DNA from: Cristatella mucedo
Lineage: Eukaryota; Bryozoa; Phylactolaemata; Cristatellidae
Direction: 5' to 3'
Assembly (NCBI GenBank): GCA_009760855.2
Contig: WPIO01000055.1
Coordinates: 2,023,501 to 2,087,500, forward strand
DNA: 64,000 nt
Notes under the pieces: generated by a model
Seen by the model: only the letters and a program-made list of their open reading frames with translations
Databases searched by the model: none
Told to the model about the DNA's origin: nothing
Made by a program: the position numbers and the translations under genes
Shown: positions 49,226-56,477 of the stretch, piece by piece
How the letters are laid out: the number at the start of each line of letters is the position of its first letter
How positions within the stretch are numbered: position 1 is the first letter of the stretch

Positions 49226-50636
49226 AACACACACACACACACATACACACACCTACCTACCTAAAGCAACGATGAACAATCCGAATGATCCAAGATTGCT
49301 GCCTTGCAGCCCGTGTTTTAGTTTGTAGCTGGCAGGTGTTATGCTGGCAGCCGGCTCTGTTGAGCTTAGGACGAGAACAGGCTGCAGTGCTGCATGCGGT
49401 GATGCCTTCGCGGTCTTCGTATGCACTCACGAGATCCATTTGAGCTGTGCTGTAAGGAGGCCATCTTCACAGCGAGTATTTCTGCTCCTGGGGCACGTTC
49501 TGATCGTCGGCTGCTCAATCAGAGTAGCTCATTGAGGTTCAGCTATGTCTGCTGCTAAACTCACTGAGCGTGTAAATGGTTTTGATCTGTTGACTTTTGA
49601 TGCAATGAGGACGTGAGCATCGTGCATGTTGGCGGCTTTAAATCGCAAGGCTCACATCATTTTTTGTGCACACCGGCGCTACCGTATCTTGTGCACGGCT
49701 CTGGTAGTCCTGTCGTGCTAGTTCGGCACCCGGTTCGGCCAAGCTCTCGCTAATGACTTCCAAAGTGCTACATGTGCATGCTCTACTTCTTGTTCACATT
49801 CTTCATCGATGTATTCTGCAAATGCATCAAGCATTCGTCTGTGGTATTCGTACTAGTACATTCACACATTACACTGTGATCAGTGTCTGCATCTAAGAAC
49901 GTAATGTCAGTCCTTTTTTGTCTTTGTAAGACGCTTTTTTTGCAGCGACTACTTTTACATGGTTCAGTCATGCTTCCTTTGCAGCATGTGTAAAATGCCT
50001 AGAACGAGATTTAGTTCTCTGAGAGTGCTATACAAATTATTATTACTAGTATTATTCTGTTTGTTCGTGCCTATCGGTTGGGTACGTGCTTGTATGGGCT
50101 TATGGTGTATGCTTAATGATGCACTCGCTCGGATGCTCAGATGTCTACTTTGCTGTTAAACGGTTGGATGACTCAGTGCTGCTAACTTCTTACTAGATCA
50201 TTCGCAGTAACACGGTCAGAGTTGATTCATTAATTCGTTGATGAACCGAGCGATCGTCTAATTTTATCTCCCAGGCTAATGTTTTGCAGTTTGGCACCAG
50301 CCGAGGCAGCTATGCCTAGTAAACAGCTATACAGCTGTAGTATCGCTGCAGTGAGCTGAGAACCCCAACTCTTGTGCTGCAGACTCTTGTGCTGTAGCAG
50401 CTTGTTCTTGTCCAGCTGCTTTAATGCTTCCCATCTGCCTTTTTCTTTTTATTACAGACTCGTCCAAATGGCGAGGCATGACAGAAGCCCTGCCCGGCTT
50501 CAAGCCTTATCAGATTATTGCTGCATTGTCCTTGCTGAGGCGCAGTGGCGCCGGCATCACTGTGCCTCAGCAAGGAGGCAGTGATGCGTCCGTCAGAGCG
50601 TTGTACTTTTATGGTCCAGATGGTCCTACCCATTGA
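26033..50636 (+). CDS. WRN-like paralogous module (copy 2): RQC, HRDC and HTH domains, nine exons, no helicase core found
   Basis: Joined exons 26033-26192, 31720-31870, 33336-33591, 34117-34207, 39237-39337, 41009-41168, 47609-47704, 47923-48091 and 50458-50636 give one open frame of about 453 residues. Exon order and all phases equal those of copy 1, and exons 2 and 6 have identical lengths (151 and 160 nt). Seen: [16 protein letters not shown] and [14 protein letters not shown] (RQC start), [15 protein letters not shown] and [12 protein letters not shown] (RQC end), [17 protein letters not shown] (HRDC), [19 protein letters not shown] (HTH) and a short tail ending DGPTH. The basic terminal motif of copy 1 is absent. 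The WRN DNA-contact Ser and second Arg of the RQC, and the wing-tip Phe, are replaced. Intact frames and splice sites in a diverged sequence suggest selection. It could be a separate gene or an alternative C-terminal module of copy 1. Confidence 0.78.
26193..26689. other. Intron 1 of copy 2, 5' part
   Basis: No feature recognised before the LINE fragment that begins at 26690. Confidence 0.5.
26690..27015 (-). mobile_element. LINE family 1, 3' end
   Basis: Antisense copy of the last part of ORF2 ([40 protein letters not shown]) and 3' UTR, close in sequence to the copies at 31 kb and 53.8 kb. Confidence 0.88.
27260..27315 (+). mobile_element. LINE family 1, short fragment
   Basis: GTCCTAGACTGTGGAACTC and TTCTTACGCAACGACCA match the [12 protein letters not shown] codons; cut off by the SINE-A insertion that follows. 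Confidence 0.65.
27330..27510 (-). mobile_element. SINE-A, tRNA-derived
   Basis: On the minus strand: a tRNA-like head with A-box-like TGGCTCACTGG and B-box GGTTCGATTCC, then a body GCCGTAAAGGCTCTTCTGTC and a TTTAATC/A-rich end. Other copies at 36509 and 48520. A genuine tRNA gene is unlikely because no cloverleaf closes. Confidence 0.8.
27511..27595 (-). mobile_element. LINE family 1, endonuclease-domain fragment
   Basis: GTGATTAACGCGTTGGATC, CCAAAGTTCTCCAGA and GAAATGAGCTGATCTGGCT match the family 1 copy at 57070-57135. Confidence 0.75.
27735..27810 (-). mobile_element. SINE-B 3' part
   Basis: CATTTACATAGCATTCTTAG, GAACTTGATCTCAATCCAG and GTGCTTTACATGTGCC, the LINE-like tail region of SINE-B; the tRNA head is missing. 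Confidence 0.6.
27925..31290 (+). mobile_element. LINE family 1 (CR1/L2-type), longest copy, defective
   Basis: Domains in order: AP-endonuclease ([45 protein letters not shown]), reverse transcriptase ([69 protein letters not shown]), the L2-type C-terminal domain ([21 protein letters not shown]) and an ATTACATTACATT tail. Broken by a stop at 28343-28345, a frameshift near 28610-28650, stops near 30340 and 30421 and a frameshift in the C-terminal domain. It sits in intron 1 of WRN copy 2, in sense orientation. Not mobile in its present form. Confidence 0.93.
28636..30342 (+). pseudogene. LINE family 1 ORF2 segment: endonuclease end plus reverse transcriptase
   Basis: An open stretch of 568 codons. 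It keeps the endonuclease GDFNIH and SDH motifs and the RT active-site FYADD. In the antisense copy at 55.4-57.5 kb the frame continues upstream and downstream, which shows that the stop at 30340-30342 and the upstream frame change are mutations of this copy. Confidence 0.9.
31291..31719. other. Intron 1 of copy 2, 3' part
   Basis: An AT-rich stretch (31380-31440) and nothing else recognisable before the exon 2 acceptor. Confidence 0.5.
31720..31870 (+). CDS. WRN-like copy 2, exon 2: RQC winged-helix core
   Basis: Acceptor gcattcttcag|GTC, donor GCTCTGG|gtaagc, 151 nt as in copy 1. It reads [17 protein letters not shown] and [16 protein letters not shown] is kept, but the following Ser is Val and the later Arg position is Ser, so two human DNA contacts are lost. 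Confidence 0.85.
31871..32564. other. Intron 2 of copy 2, 5' part
   Basis: No recognised feature. Confidence 0.5.
32565..33260 (-). mobile_element. LINE family 2, 3' end with C-terminal domain
   Basis: Antisense [20 protein letters not shown] and a degenerate [13 protein letters not shown]-type segment, 3' UTR on the low-coordinate side. An older and more diverged copy than that at 35.8 kb. It ends about 75 nt before exon 3. Confidence 0.8.
33336..33591 (+). CDS. WRN-like copy 2, exon 3: end of RQC with beta-wing, linker
   Basis: Acceptor cttttctttttgcag|CC, donor CCACG|gtaatt. [20 protein letters not shown] and [13 protein letters not shown] align with human RQLITEGF...KFMKICALTKKGRNWL almost without gaps. 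The wing-tip Phe-Met pair of human WRN is His-Met here. A linker of about 50 residues follows. Confidence 0.87.
33592..34116. other. Intron 3 of copy 2
   Basis: No recognised feature; 525 nt without transposon sequence. Confidence 0.5.
34117..34207 (+). CDS. WRN-like copy 2, exon 4: linker (tentative)
   Basis: Acceptor gttgttgcag|A and donor AAAGAG|gtgaga give phase 2 in and 0 out, as exon 4 of copy 1 does. It encodes about 30 Ser/Thr-rich residues ending GASSDKE, without clear similarity to copy 1. Chosen by phase and splice sites only. Confidence 0.5.
34208..35821. other. Intron 4 of copy 2, 5' part
   Basis: No gene, LINE or SINE recognised. The segment at 35480-35820 is AT-rich with oligo-A runs. 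Confidence 0.5.
35822..36508 (-). mobile_element. LINE family 2, 3' part, split by a SINE
   Basis: (ATT)n tail, 3' UTR and the C-terminal domain ([25 protein letters not shown]-type end) antisense. A 23-bp stretch around 36410-36440 (CACGACAGACAAGCCT) is tandemly duplicated. The element continues at 36680 beyond the SINE-A insertion. Confidence 0.88.
36509..36679 (+). mobile_element. SINE-A inserted into LINE family 2
   Basis: It carries the B-box GGTTTGATTCC, GCCGTAAAGGCTCTTCTGTC and an AT-rich end. Flanked by a TAAGCA target-site duplication (36503-36508 and 36680-36685); the LINE reads continuously when the insertion is skipped. Confidence 0.88.
36680..36935 (-). mobile_element. LINE family 2, RT C-terminal segment (continuation)
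   Basis: Antisense [20 protein letters not shown] and [20 protein letters not shown]-type codons, the part of ORF2 that follows the RT. It is the same insertion as 35822-36508. Confidence 0.88.
36941..37013. repeat. Tandem duplication, period 39
   Basis: TACATTAATCAGGAAAGGGT plus CGATCATG occurs at 36941 and again at 36980, with one G/T difference just after. Confidence 0.9.
37632..37663. repeat. Inverted repeat, 13-bp arms, 5-nt loop
   Basis: CTTTTTAAGGGTGG, then GCGTG, then CCACCCTTAAAAG; one unpaired T. Possibly a terminal hairpin of an unidentified element. Confidence 0.85.
37980..38886 (+). mobile_element. LINE family 1, C-terminal domain and 3' end
   Basis: [19 protein letters not shown] onward, through [20 protein letters not shown] to the [11 protein letters not shown] end and a TACATTGCATT tail. 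Several frameshifts; 5'-truncated just before the end of the RT domain. Confidence 0.88.
38887..39236. other. Intron 4 of copy 2, 3' end
   Basis: No recognised feature apart from the pyrimidine tract before exon 5. Confidence 0.5.
39237..39337 (+). CDS. WRN-like copy 2, exon 5: first half of HRDC
   Basis: Pyrimidine-rich acceptor ending cttttattaag|ATT, donor CACAG|gtatgg, phase 0 in and 2 out. It encodes [12 protein letters not shown] and [15 protein letters not shown] aligns with human VDMAKMR at the same split Arg codon. Six residues shorter than in copy 1. An alternative acceptor AG at 39244-39245 would also keep the frame. Confidence 0.68.
39735..40490 (+). mobile_element. LINE family 2, C-terminal domain and 3' end
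   Basis: An open frame of 177 codons (39736-40269) reads [40 protein letters not shown] and [14 protein letters not shown] before its stop. 3' UTR and TTATTATTATTATT tail follow. One of the least damaged C-terminal domains of the family; in intron 5 of copy 2. Confidence 0.9.
40741..40935 (-). mobile_element. LINE family 2, 3'-UTR fragment
   Basis: A clean (AAT)n tail of about ten units, GCGCCCTCAGAGAACTTAAT, TTTAGGCGCTTTACATT and the 3' UTR, antisense, ending about 75 nt before exon 6 of copy 2. Confidence 0.85.
41009..41168 (+). CDS. WRN-like copy 2, exon 6: second half of HRDC
   Basis: Acceptor gcatcttgcag|G, donor CCTCAG|gtagga, 160 nt as in copy 1. It reads [20 protein letters not shown], then [19 protein letters not shown], matching human PTTVENVKRIDGVSEGKA and HFCQTNSVQTDLF. 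A LINE fragment ends about 75 nt upstream of the acceptor. Confidence 0.88.
41545..41720 (-). mobile_element. SINE-B, tRNA-derived with LINE family 2 tail
   Basis: On the minus strand: A-box TGGTCCAGCGG, B-box-like GGGCTCGAGCC, then GTGAAGCGCCTGAATAGAG, ATTAAGTTCTCTTGGGGCG and an AT-rich end. The tail matches the family 2 LINE 3' end (GCGCCTAGAAAGAGATTAAG, TTCTCTGAGGGCGC). The clearest copy together with 56478-56628. Confidence 0.85.
41721..43384. other. Intron 6 of copy 2, interval without recognised gene
   Basis: It contains an alternating TG/CG stretch at 43010-43090. A short frame reading WKALGKG at about 42780 is discussed among the rejected items. Confidence 0.5.
43385..43830 (+). mobile_element. 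LINE family 2, degenerate C-terminal domain
   Basis: Recognisable as DNA: ACCACATCCAAGCTGG, CGTCTTGACTTCTGAAACTC, TGTATTGACTTCAAGG and ACATCCTTTGGAGAC; numerous stops. An old copy directly upstream of a better one. Confidence 0.75.
44772..44870 (-). mobile_element. SINE-B, internally deleted, inside LINE family 2
   Basis: ATTCATTTGAATAGCGCCCC, CTCTATTCAGGCACTTCAC, then directly ACCGATGGACCAACCTAGCT; the region with the B-box is deleted. Confidence 0.75.
45493..46173 (+). pseudogene. LINE family 2 reverse transcriptase segment
   Basis: 226 codons open, with the RT palm motifs and FYADD intact, followed by [19 protein letters not shown]. The stop at 46171-46173 replaces the Lys codon seen in the copy at 51.3 kb (IAKIRA). 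It cannot express a complete ORF2. Confidence 0.88.
46921..47608. other. Intron 6 of copy 2, 3' part
   Basis: It contains an (AAT)n microsatellite (47297-47330). No other feature recognised. Confidence 0.5.
47297..47330 (+). repeat. (AAT)n microsatellite
   Basis: About eleven AAT units, without recognisable LINE sequence on either side, unlike the other AAT tracts in this window. Confidence 0.9.
47609..47704 (+). CDS. WRN-like copy 2, exon 7: start of HTH
   Basis: Acceptor gattgcagcag|CTG, with an alternative CAG acceptor 3 nt upstream (47606); donor GGCGTG|gtaagt. It reads [19 protein letters not shown], against LPDTVQTTYVMLQCEGQSL in copy 1. The tandem NAGNAG-type acceptor would add or drop one Gln. 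Confidence 0.8.
47923..48091 (+). CDS. WRN-like copy 2, exon 8: HTH domain
   Basis: Acceptor acacgattgcag|GAA, donor GCAGCCA|gtgagc, phase 0 in and 1 out. [20 protein letters not shown] matches human LPLMTIGMHLSQAVKAG. The PPVNS motif is replaced by LPPTAAA. Reading through the donor meets a stop at 48130-48132, so splicing is required. Confidence 0.85.
48092..48519. other. Intron 8 of copy 2, 5' part
   Basis: A 120-codon open frame (48114-48476) overlaps the end of exon 8 in another phase. No family was recognised and it is not called a gene. Confidence 0.45.
48520..48680 (+). mobile_element. SINE-A, tRNA-derived
   Basis: A-box TGGCTCACTAGG, B-box GGTTCGAAGC (one change), GGTGATGGCCTTTAAGGCTC and TTTTGTCGCTATAT. 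More diverged than the copies at 27.3 and 36.5 kb. Confidence 0.75.
48681..49112 (-). mobile_element. LINE family 1, degenerate C-terminal domain
   Basis: Antisense [20 protein letters not shown], then AAGTGAGTTCTACACTGTAG and GGACCTGCGGGCATGAGGAG. Frame broken repeatedly. Confidence 0.75.
49149..49250 (+). repeat. (TA)n then (CA)n microsatellite
   Basis: About 75 bp of AT dinucleotides with two CAT interruptions, followed by a short ACACAC stretch. It lies in the last intron of WRN copy 2. Confidence 0.95.
49251..49959. other. Intron 8 of copy 2, interval without recognised feature
   Basis: Nothing recognised. Confidence 0.5.
49960..50055 (+). mobile_element. LINE family 2, 3' tip
   Basis: CTTTGCAGCATGTGTAAAATG, GAACGAGATTTAGTTCTCTG and an ATTATTATTACTA tail. 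Confidence 0.7.
50458..50636 (+). CDS. WRN-like copy 2, terminal exon: end of HTH and short tail
   Basis: Acceptor tttttattacag|AC, TGA at 50634-50636. [20 protein letters not shown] and [10 protein letters not shown] align with copy 1 VSRLSAIKAALPDYTYEQI and VAILEHEYG. The tail stops about 25 residues later and lacks the KRLLPTWF and poly-Lys motifs, unless a further exon exists downstream. Confidence 0.8.
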
Positions 50637-51290
50637 GTACTGGCCTGCCTATATAGCAGGTAGCAGCACAGGAAGCAAATCTCTGGTCTCACTTGGAGGC
50701 CACTGTGGCTCTGGAAGGACGGCCGAGTGGTCTAGGTCATACAATGAGAGGTCACCGAGAGGTCAACAATGAGAGGCCACCGGTGGCCTGAGCTTGCACC
50801 GATGCTTGTCTAGCCAGCGGATTCTGTGTACCTGCAATGTGCTGCAATGCTGACTGCTGAATATCGCTTATGCTGCACTCGTGGGCATGTCAGTATGTCG
50901 TGTGCCGCACGTCCAGTAAGCTGTCATCCACGGCTGGACTGCATCCTTTACGAACTTGACGATAGAAACCATCATGAGAGCCATTTTGCCTTTGCCCATA
51001 TCTTCTGTCTCTGTGAGTCTCCTTACATCATGTGCAGTTTTGGTACGGCGTGTAATTAAATGCAGTTTATTTTTCGACAATAACTATTCAATCAGCGGAT
51101 ATTGACTTTTATACCGATCTGTCACAGCTGTCAGCCTGAGTAATTGCTCTGGATGCAACCTCTAACAGCTGCAGGCAATCGGTAACAGCTGAGCAACCCC
51201 TTAACCCCTGCACCTAAGCTGTCCAATATTAGGGTCCTGCAGACATTCCGATTTGTACACCAAAGTTTTTGTTTGCGTCAGACTGAACTT
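50637..51290. other. Downstream flank of copy 2
   Basis: A short internal repeat of AATGAGAGGTCACCG/AATGAGAGGCCACCG at 50743-50786. AATTAAA near 51054-51060 is a possible but weak polyadenylation signal. No gene recognised. Confidence 0.45.
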
Positions 51291-51294
51291 CTCA

Positions 51295-52445
51295 CAGGAA
51301 CCCTATGGACAAAGATCATCTGAAGTACCTCTGAAATATGGAGTACCTCAGGGCTCCGTGCTAGGTCCGGTTCTTTTCACGGTTTATACTCTGCCTCTTG
51401 CTGATGTGATTGCCAAGCACAATCTAGGCTTTCACTTCTATGCGGATGACACTCAGTTGTACCTTTGCTTTGATCCCTCCCAGCCTTCGAGCACCTCAAA
51501 TTCTCTAAACTCACTAGCTGCATGCATTGATGAAATCCGTACATGGATGGCAGCAAATTTTCTTAAATTGAATTATGATAAAACTACCTTGCTAGTTATG
51601 GGCAAACCCAGTGTGATCCAGAGATTGGAAAGGCTGACTCTCAAAATTGGCTCTGCCAGCATATCTCCAGTTGAATCAGCTCGAAATCTAGGTGTCATAT
51701 TCCAAAGCGACCTCTCGTTAGACGACCATATCAGCTCCACAGTCAAATCCGCCTATTTTCAGCTTCATAACATTGCTAAAATTCGGGCTTGTTTAGATAA
51801 AGATACCACGTCCAAGTTGGTCCATGCATTCGTGACATCCCGTCTCGACTTCTGCAACTCACTGCTTACTGGCCTACCAGCATGTGCGATCAGGCGATTG
51901 CAGCTGGTGCAAAACTCTGCAGCTAGGCTTGTCTGTCGTGAGCGTCGCAGTTGCCACATTACCCCACTTCTAGCCGACCTGCACTGGCTACCAGTCAAGC
52001 AACGGATTGACTTCAAGGTTTTGTCGCTCACTTTTAGGTCCCTTCATTCTATGGCTCTAGCCTATCTGTCAGATATACTACCCCACCAGGCCAAGCATCG
52101 TACCACCCTCTTTTCGGAATCCAACAGTCTAGAAATACCTCGTACAAACTTTAAATTCTTTGGAGACCGTGCATTTAGTTCATATGCTCCCAAAGCCTGG
52201 AACTCCCTCCCGACCTGCGTCAGAACATCCCCTGACCTGACCACATTTAAAAGGAACTTAAAAACACCTATTTAGGACAGCATTTAGTGGGTCCCTGTGA
52301 TTCGTCCTTGATGTGCTTATGTGTGCTGATACTGCATGCTGCCACTAACCACATTTGGATGCTGACCCTGTGCATGTCACCCTAACCATATTATTCATTT
52401 CGTTTGTTTTTCAAGCATGATTTTACTTACCATTCAATATTATTA
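51295..52445 (+). mobile_element. LINE family 2, 5'-truncated, best preserved reading frame
   Basis: A single open frame of 340 codons (51253-52275) covers the RT from [20 protein letters not shown] through [32 protein letters not shown] and [20 protein letters not shown] to LKTP, where a small deletion shifts the frame before the usual FRTAFSGSL end. 3' UTR and ATTATTATTATT follow. Truncated just before the RT motif PQGS, so immobile, but probably a young insertion. Confidence 0.92.
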
Positions 52446-52499
52446 TTATTAACCCTAAAATGGTAGAGAAACGACTCTGGCGTGTGTACGGATCCTGTT

Positions 52500-52880
52500 A
52501 TCATATAAAGCAATAGCTGGGCCATCGTCGAATGATGAAAAGCCGGGGACTCGTAAATGATATTAGTAAGCTGAGACTGACAGACACCAGAAGTGAGTGT
52601 TCCAGAGTGTTTATGCATACGATGAGGGCCAGATCATCAAAGGTTTCAATTAAGTGCAAAGAACTTACGAGACGATCGGAAGCAGAGGAGCCGACAGTTC
52701 GAGAGCACGTCAACGGAGGTGGAGGTGCTCGGTTTGGCAGGGCGGGTTCGAGGACGAGTGAACCGACCTTATGGCCGGTTTGAGGGGGTCCCGGTCAAAC
52801 TCAAGAAAGAAGTTGAATGATGTAGCTACTGATTAGCCGATGACGACAGACCAGACGAGCTGCTCAGTCCGCTCAAGTTG
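52500..52880 (-). mobile_element. L2-type LINE remnant, diverged family
   Basis: It shares GATGACGACAGACCAGACGA with the related GTTGACGACAGACCAGACTG at 16556-16575, and the flanks are alike. Only weak coding similarity remains. Confidence 0.45.
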
Positions 52881-52984
52881 CCGACGATTAAGGTACTAGC
52901 AGTGAGTCCTGAATTCGCGGCATCTCGGTATTCTAGATGAGATGGAGTGACATATGAAAGCCGAGACTGCGTTTGGCGACGGTA

Positions 52985-53425
52985 ATAACAGTAGTAATAT
53001 GACATTTGCATAGCACCCTAACAGACTTGCATCTCTTGGCACTTTATTGTAACTGCGACTGAAGCTGTAACTGAAAAAGTCATTACGGATAGCTATAGCA
53101 TGCACAGAGCCACCCCGTACAAGCACACAAAGGACACTTTGCAAGAACCTAGCAAATCAAATGTAAGGAACAGGTGCACTTTCAGCTTTTTTAAATGTTC
53201 TCAAGTCTGAGTATTTCGTGACGTCAGTCGTATATGAGTTTAAGGCTCTAGAAGTGTATATATAAATATATATAATTCATTTGTATAGCATGCGAACTTA
53301 GGGCGCGATATCCAGATTTCGAGGCTAGCTGAACGGTTTGAGTCAGAAGAGTGGGTGCACGATGCCAAACCTGTTTAGAGCTCGGTTCCGTTTGATAGGT
53401 TGGGGCTAGAGAATGAAGGTAAAAT
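52985..53425 (-). mobile_element. LINE family 2, degenerate 3' end with SINE-B scrap
   Basis: CTTGGCACTTTATTGTAAC, TTTTAAATGTTCTCAAGTC and GAACGGTTTGAGTCAGAAG, antisense, interrupted at 53260-53292 by TATAATTCATTTGTATAGCA, the end of a SINE-B. Confidence 0.65.
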
Positions 53426-53439
53426 AAAAGGGACCCTTT

Positions 53440-53642
53440 TAGCTCTCCCTCTACTCCTGTCTCTCCCCTCCTGTCTCTCTACTCCTGTCTCTCTACTCCT
53501 GTCTCTCTACTCCTGTCTCTCTACTCCTCCTGTCTCTCCCCTCCTGTCTCTCTACTCCTGTCTCTCTACTCCTCCTGTCTCTACTCCTCCTGTCTCTCTA
53601 CTCCTGTCTCTCTACTCCTCCTGTCTCTCTGCTCTCGTCTCC
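53440..53642 (+). repeat. Minisatellite, unit CTCCTGTCTCTCTA and variants
   Basis: About fifteen imperfect units of 12-15 bp (CTCCTGTCTCTCTA), with some doubled CTC. It abuts the 3' end of a LINE family 1 fragment. Confidence 0.92.
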
Positions 53643-53820
53643 GTCTGTAACTCCATAAAGACCGTGTGGGCGTTACGCAGGAGAGTTTTGTGTAGCGCAC
53701 TCACAGCCTAAGCGGCTTTCGGTTCGCATTCGGTAGCCAACAGACTTCATCTCACGCAGCAAATGTAATGTAATGCATGTCCGTCAGTAACTCCACAAAG
53801 TCATAAAGACCACGTGGGCG

Positions 53821-54816
53821 TTACGCAGGAGAGTTTTGTATAGCACACTCACAGCCTAAGCGGCTTTCGGTACGCATTCGGTAGCCAACAGACTTCGTCT
53901 CACGCAACAAAGAGAAAGTGGGAAGCATAGCAGAGTCAGGAGAGCAGTTGAGGTAGTGAGTGGCATAGAAGTAGCAGTTCAGGACCGCTGAAAAAGATGT
54001 GCCATAGTCGGCAGTTGGAGAGTAGATATCGTTGCGTAAGAATTGTGGAAGCGAGTTCCACAGTCTAGGACCTGCAGAGCTAAAGCTTCTGTCGCCAACT
54101 GTCTTTAAGCGGAGGAATGGGACAGCTAATTTATTGTCCACACAGGACCTGAGGGCGCGAACAGGCTGAAACTGGTGCAGCAGTTCAGCTAGGTATGAAG
54201 GAGCCAAGCCGTGGCGGGCCTTGTGGGTCAGCGTAAAAACTTTGCTCTGTATCCTTTGCTCAACCGGCAACCATCCTAGCTCTTTCAGCAAAGGTGACAC
54301 GTGCTCAAACCGCTGGGACTTGAAGACCAGCCTTGCAGCCACATTCATAGTCCGCTGTAGTGGCATTATAGCTTTCTTTGGTAGCCCAGCCAAAAGGGAA
54401 CTACAATAATCAAGCCGAGACAGAACTAAAGAGCTAGTTAAATTTTTTGCAAGCCACTGTGGGAGACAGCTTCTAATCTTGGATAGGGATCGGATGTGAT
54501 GGCTAGCTGTAGAGGCAGTCTTCTGAATGAAGCTTTTGAAATTGAGGCAGCTGTCGAACACGACACCTAGATTACGAGCACGCAAAGAGAAAGTGGGAAG
54601 CATAGCAGAGTCAGGAGAGCAGTTGAGGTAGTGAGTAGCATGGAAGTAGCAGCTCAGAACCACTGAAAAGGATGAGCCATAGTCGGCAGTAGTAGAGTAG
54701 TTGTCGTTGTGTAAGAATTGTGTATGCGAGTTCCACAGTCTAGGACCTGCAGAGCTAAAGCTTCTGTCGCCAACGGTCTTTAAGAGGAGGAATGGGACAG
54801 CTAACTTATTGTCCAC
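53821..54816 (-). pseudogene. Fused double C-terminal domain of LINE family 1
   Basis: One open frame of 331 codons runs from one C-terminal end ([20 protein letters not shown] to [10 protein letters not shown]) straight into [20 protein letters not shown] and a second full C-terminal domain ending [10 protein letters not shown]. The junction at about 54583 is in frame. Confidence 0.88.
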
Positions 54817-56477
54817 ACAGGACCTGAACAGGCTGAAACTGATGCAGCAGTTCAGCTAGGTACGAAGGAGCCAAGCCGTGGTGGGCCTTGTGGGTCAGTG
54901 TAAGAACCTTGCTCTGAATCCGTTGGTCAACCGGCATCCATCCTAGCTCTTTCAGCAAAGGAGACACGTGCTCAAACTTCTGGGACTTGAAGATTAGCCT
55001 TGCAGCCATATTCATAGTCAGCTGCAGTGGCCTAATCGCTTTTTTTGGTAGCCAAGCCAATAGGGAATTACAATAATCAAGCCGAGACAGAACTAAGGAA
55101 CTACTTAAATTTTTGCAAGCCACTGTGGAAGACAGCTCCTAATCTTGGATAGGGATCGGACGTGATGGCTAGCTGCACAAGCAGTCTTCTGAATGAAGCT
55201 TTTTTGAAATTTAGGCAGCTGTCGAAAACGACAAGTAAATTTTGAGCACGTGGTGATGGTCGCACAACATTATTAGAAGAGCAAAGCCTTTTAATCCAGC
55301 AACATGCTTAGGATGTCCTATAAGCAGTAGTTCGGTTTTTTATCGTCATTGAATTTCAGGAAGTTTTCTGACATCCAGGATCGAATGTCGGCAAGGCAAG
55401 CATTCAATTTTCAGTTGCTGCAGCATATTCCAATGGTTTGAATGACAAATACAACTGAGTATCGTCAGCATAGAAGTGATATCCTATTCCATGGGCCTTA
55501 ATCACTTTTCCCAGAGGTTGTGTATAAATGGAGAACAGCAAGGGACCGAGTACAGACCCTTGAGGGACTCCACAGGTGACCCTTTTCGTGTGTGAGACCT
55601 GACACGACACGGATTGAACACGACCAGACAAGTACGATTTAAACCACGCCTGTGCTTCGTCTGCCAGACCGATCGTTGGTCTCAATCGTTCAAGCAAAAC
55701 ATCCTGATCAATGGTGTCGAAGGCAGCAGACAGATCTAGTAGAGCTAGGGCAGTGACATTCCCGTCGTCGTTGCCACGTAGAATGTCATTGTTAACACGG
55801 AGGAGAGCAGTTTCAGTGGAGTGCTGCCTCTTGAATCCTGATTGAAATGTTTCTGACATTTCATTCTTTTCAATATATTCAACCAGCTGCTCAGCAACAA
55901 TTTTTCAAGAATCTTTGACAAGAAAAGAAGAAGGGAAACAGGGCGATAGTTTGCAAGAGCCTCTGTGTCTAATCCAGGCTTTTTAAGTATGGGTCTAACG
56001 ATTGCCGATTTGAAGGACTTGGGGACGACCCCTTTTCCCAAAGAAGCATTAAAAATCTTGGTTATGGCAGGGCTAAGTTCGACTGCCAGTGAAGACCACA
56101 GAGATGAAGGTATAGGGTCTTCAGGAGACGAGCTCTTTTTGCTAGACCTTATTAAGGTAGCCACATCGCATGCAGAAACTTTGGAGAACCTTGCATGGAA
56201 GGTCACAGGTTGTGGAACCTCGATTGCTTTAGTCGGAGGGGGCTTCATAGAGGCACGAATGTGCACAACTTTTTCATTAAAGAAGGCTGAAAACTTTTCG
56301 GCTGAGTCCTTAATATCTGGGGAGTCAGACCTCTCAGCATTGGCCAGTAAATGGTTTACTGTCTTGTAAATCTGTTTAGGGTCCGACTGGCACGAATTCA
56401 GCTTTCGGATGAAAAAATAAGCCCTGGCTTTTTTAAACTTTTGGGTGTAAGCTCGAGTGAAGTCTTTGAAATTGACT

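Noticed and set aside
53821-54816. A 331-codon minus-strand gene
   Set aside because: It consists of two fused LINE C-terminal domains; a transposon chimera, not a host gene.
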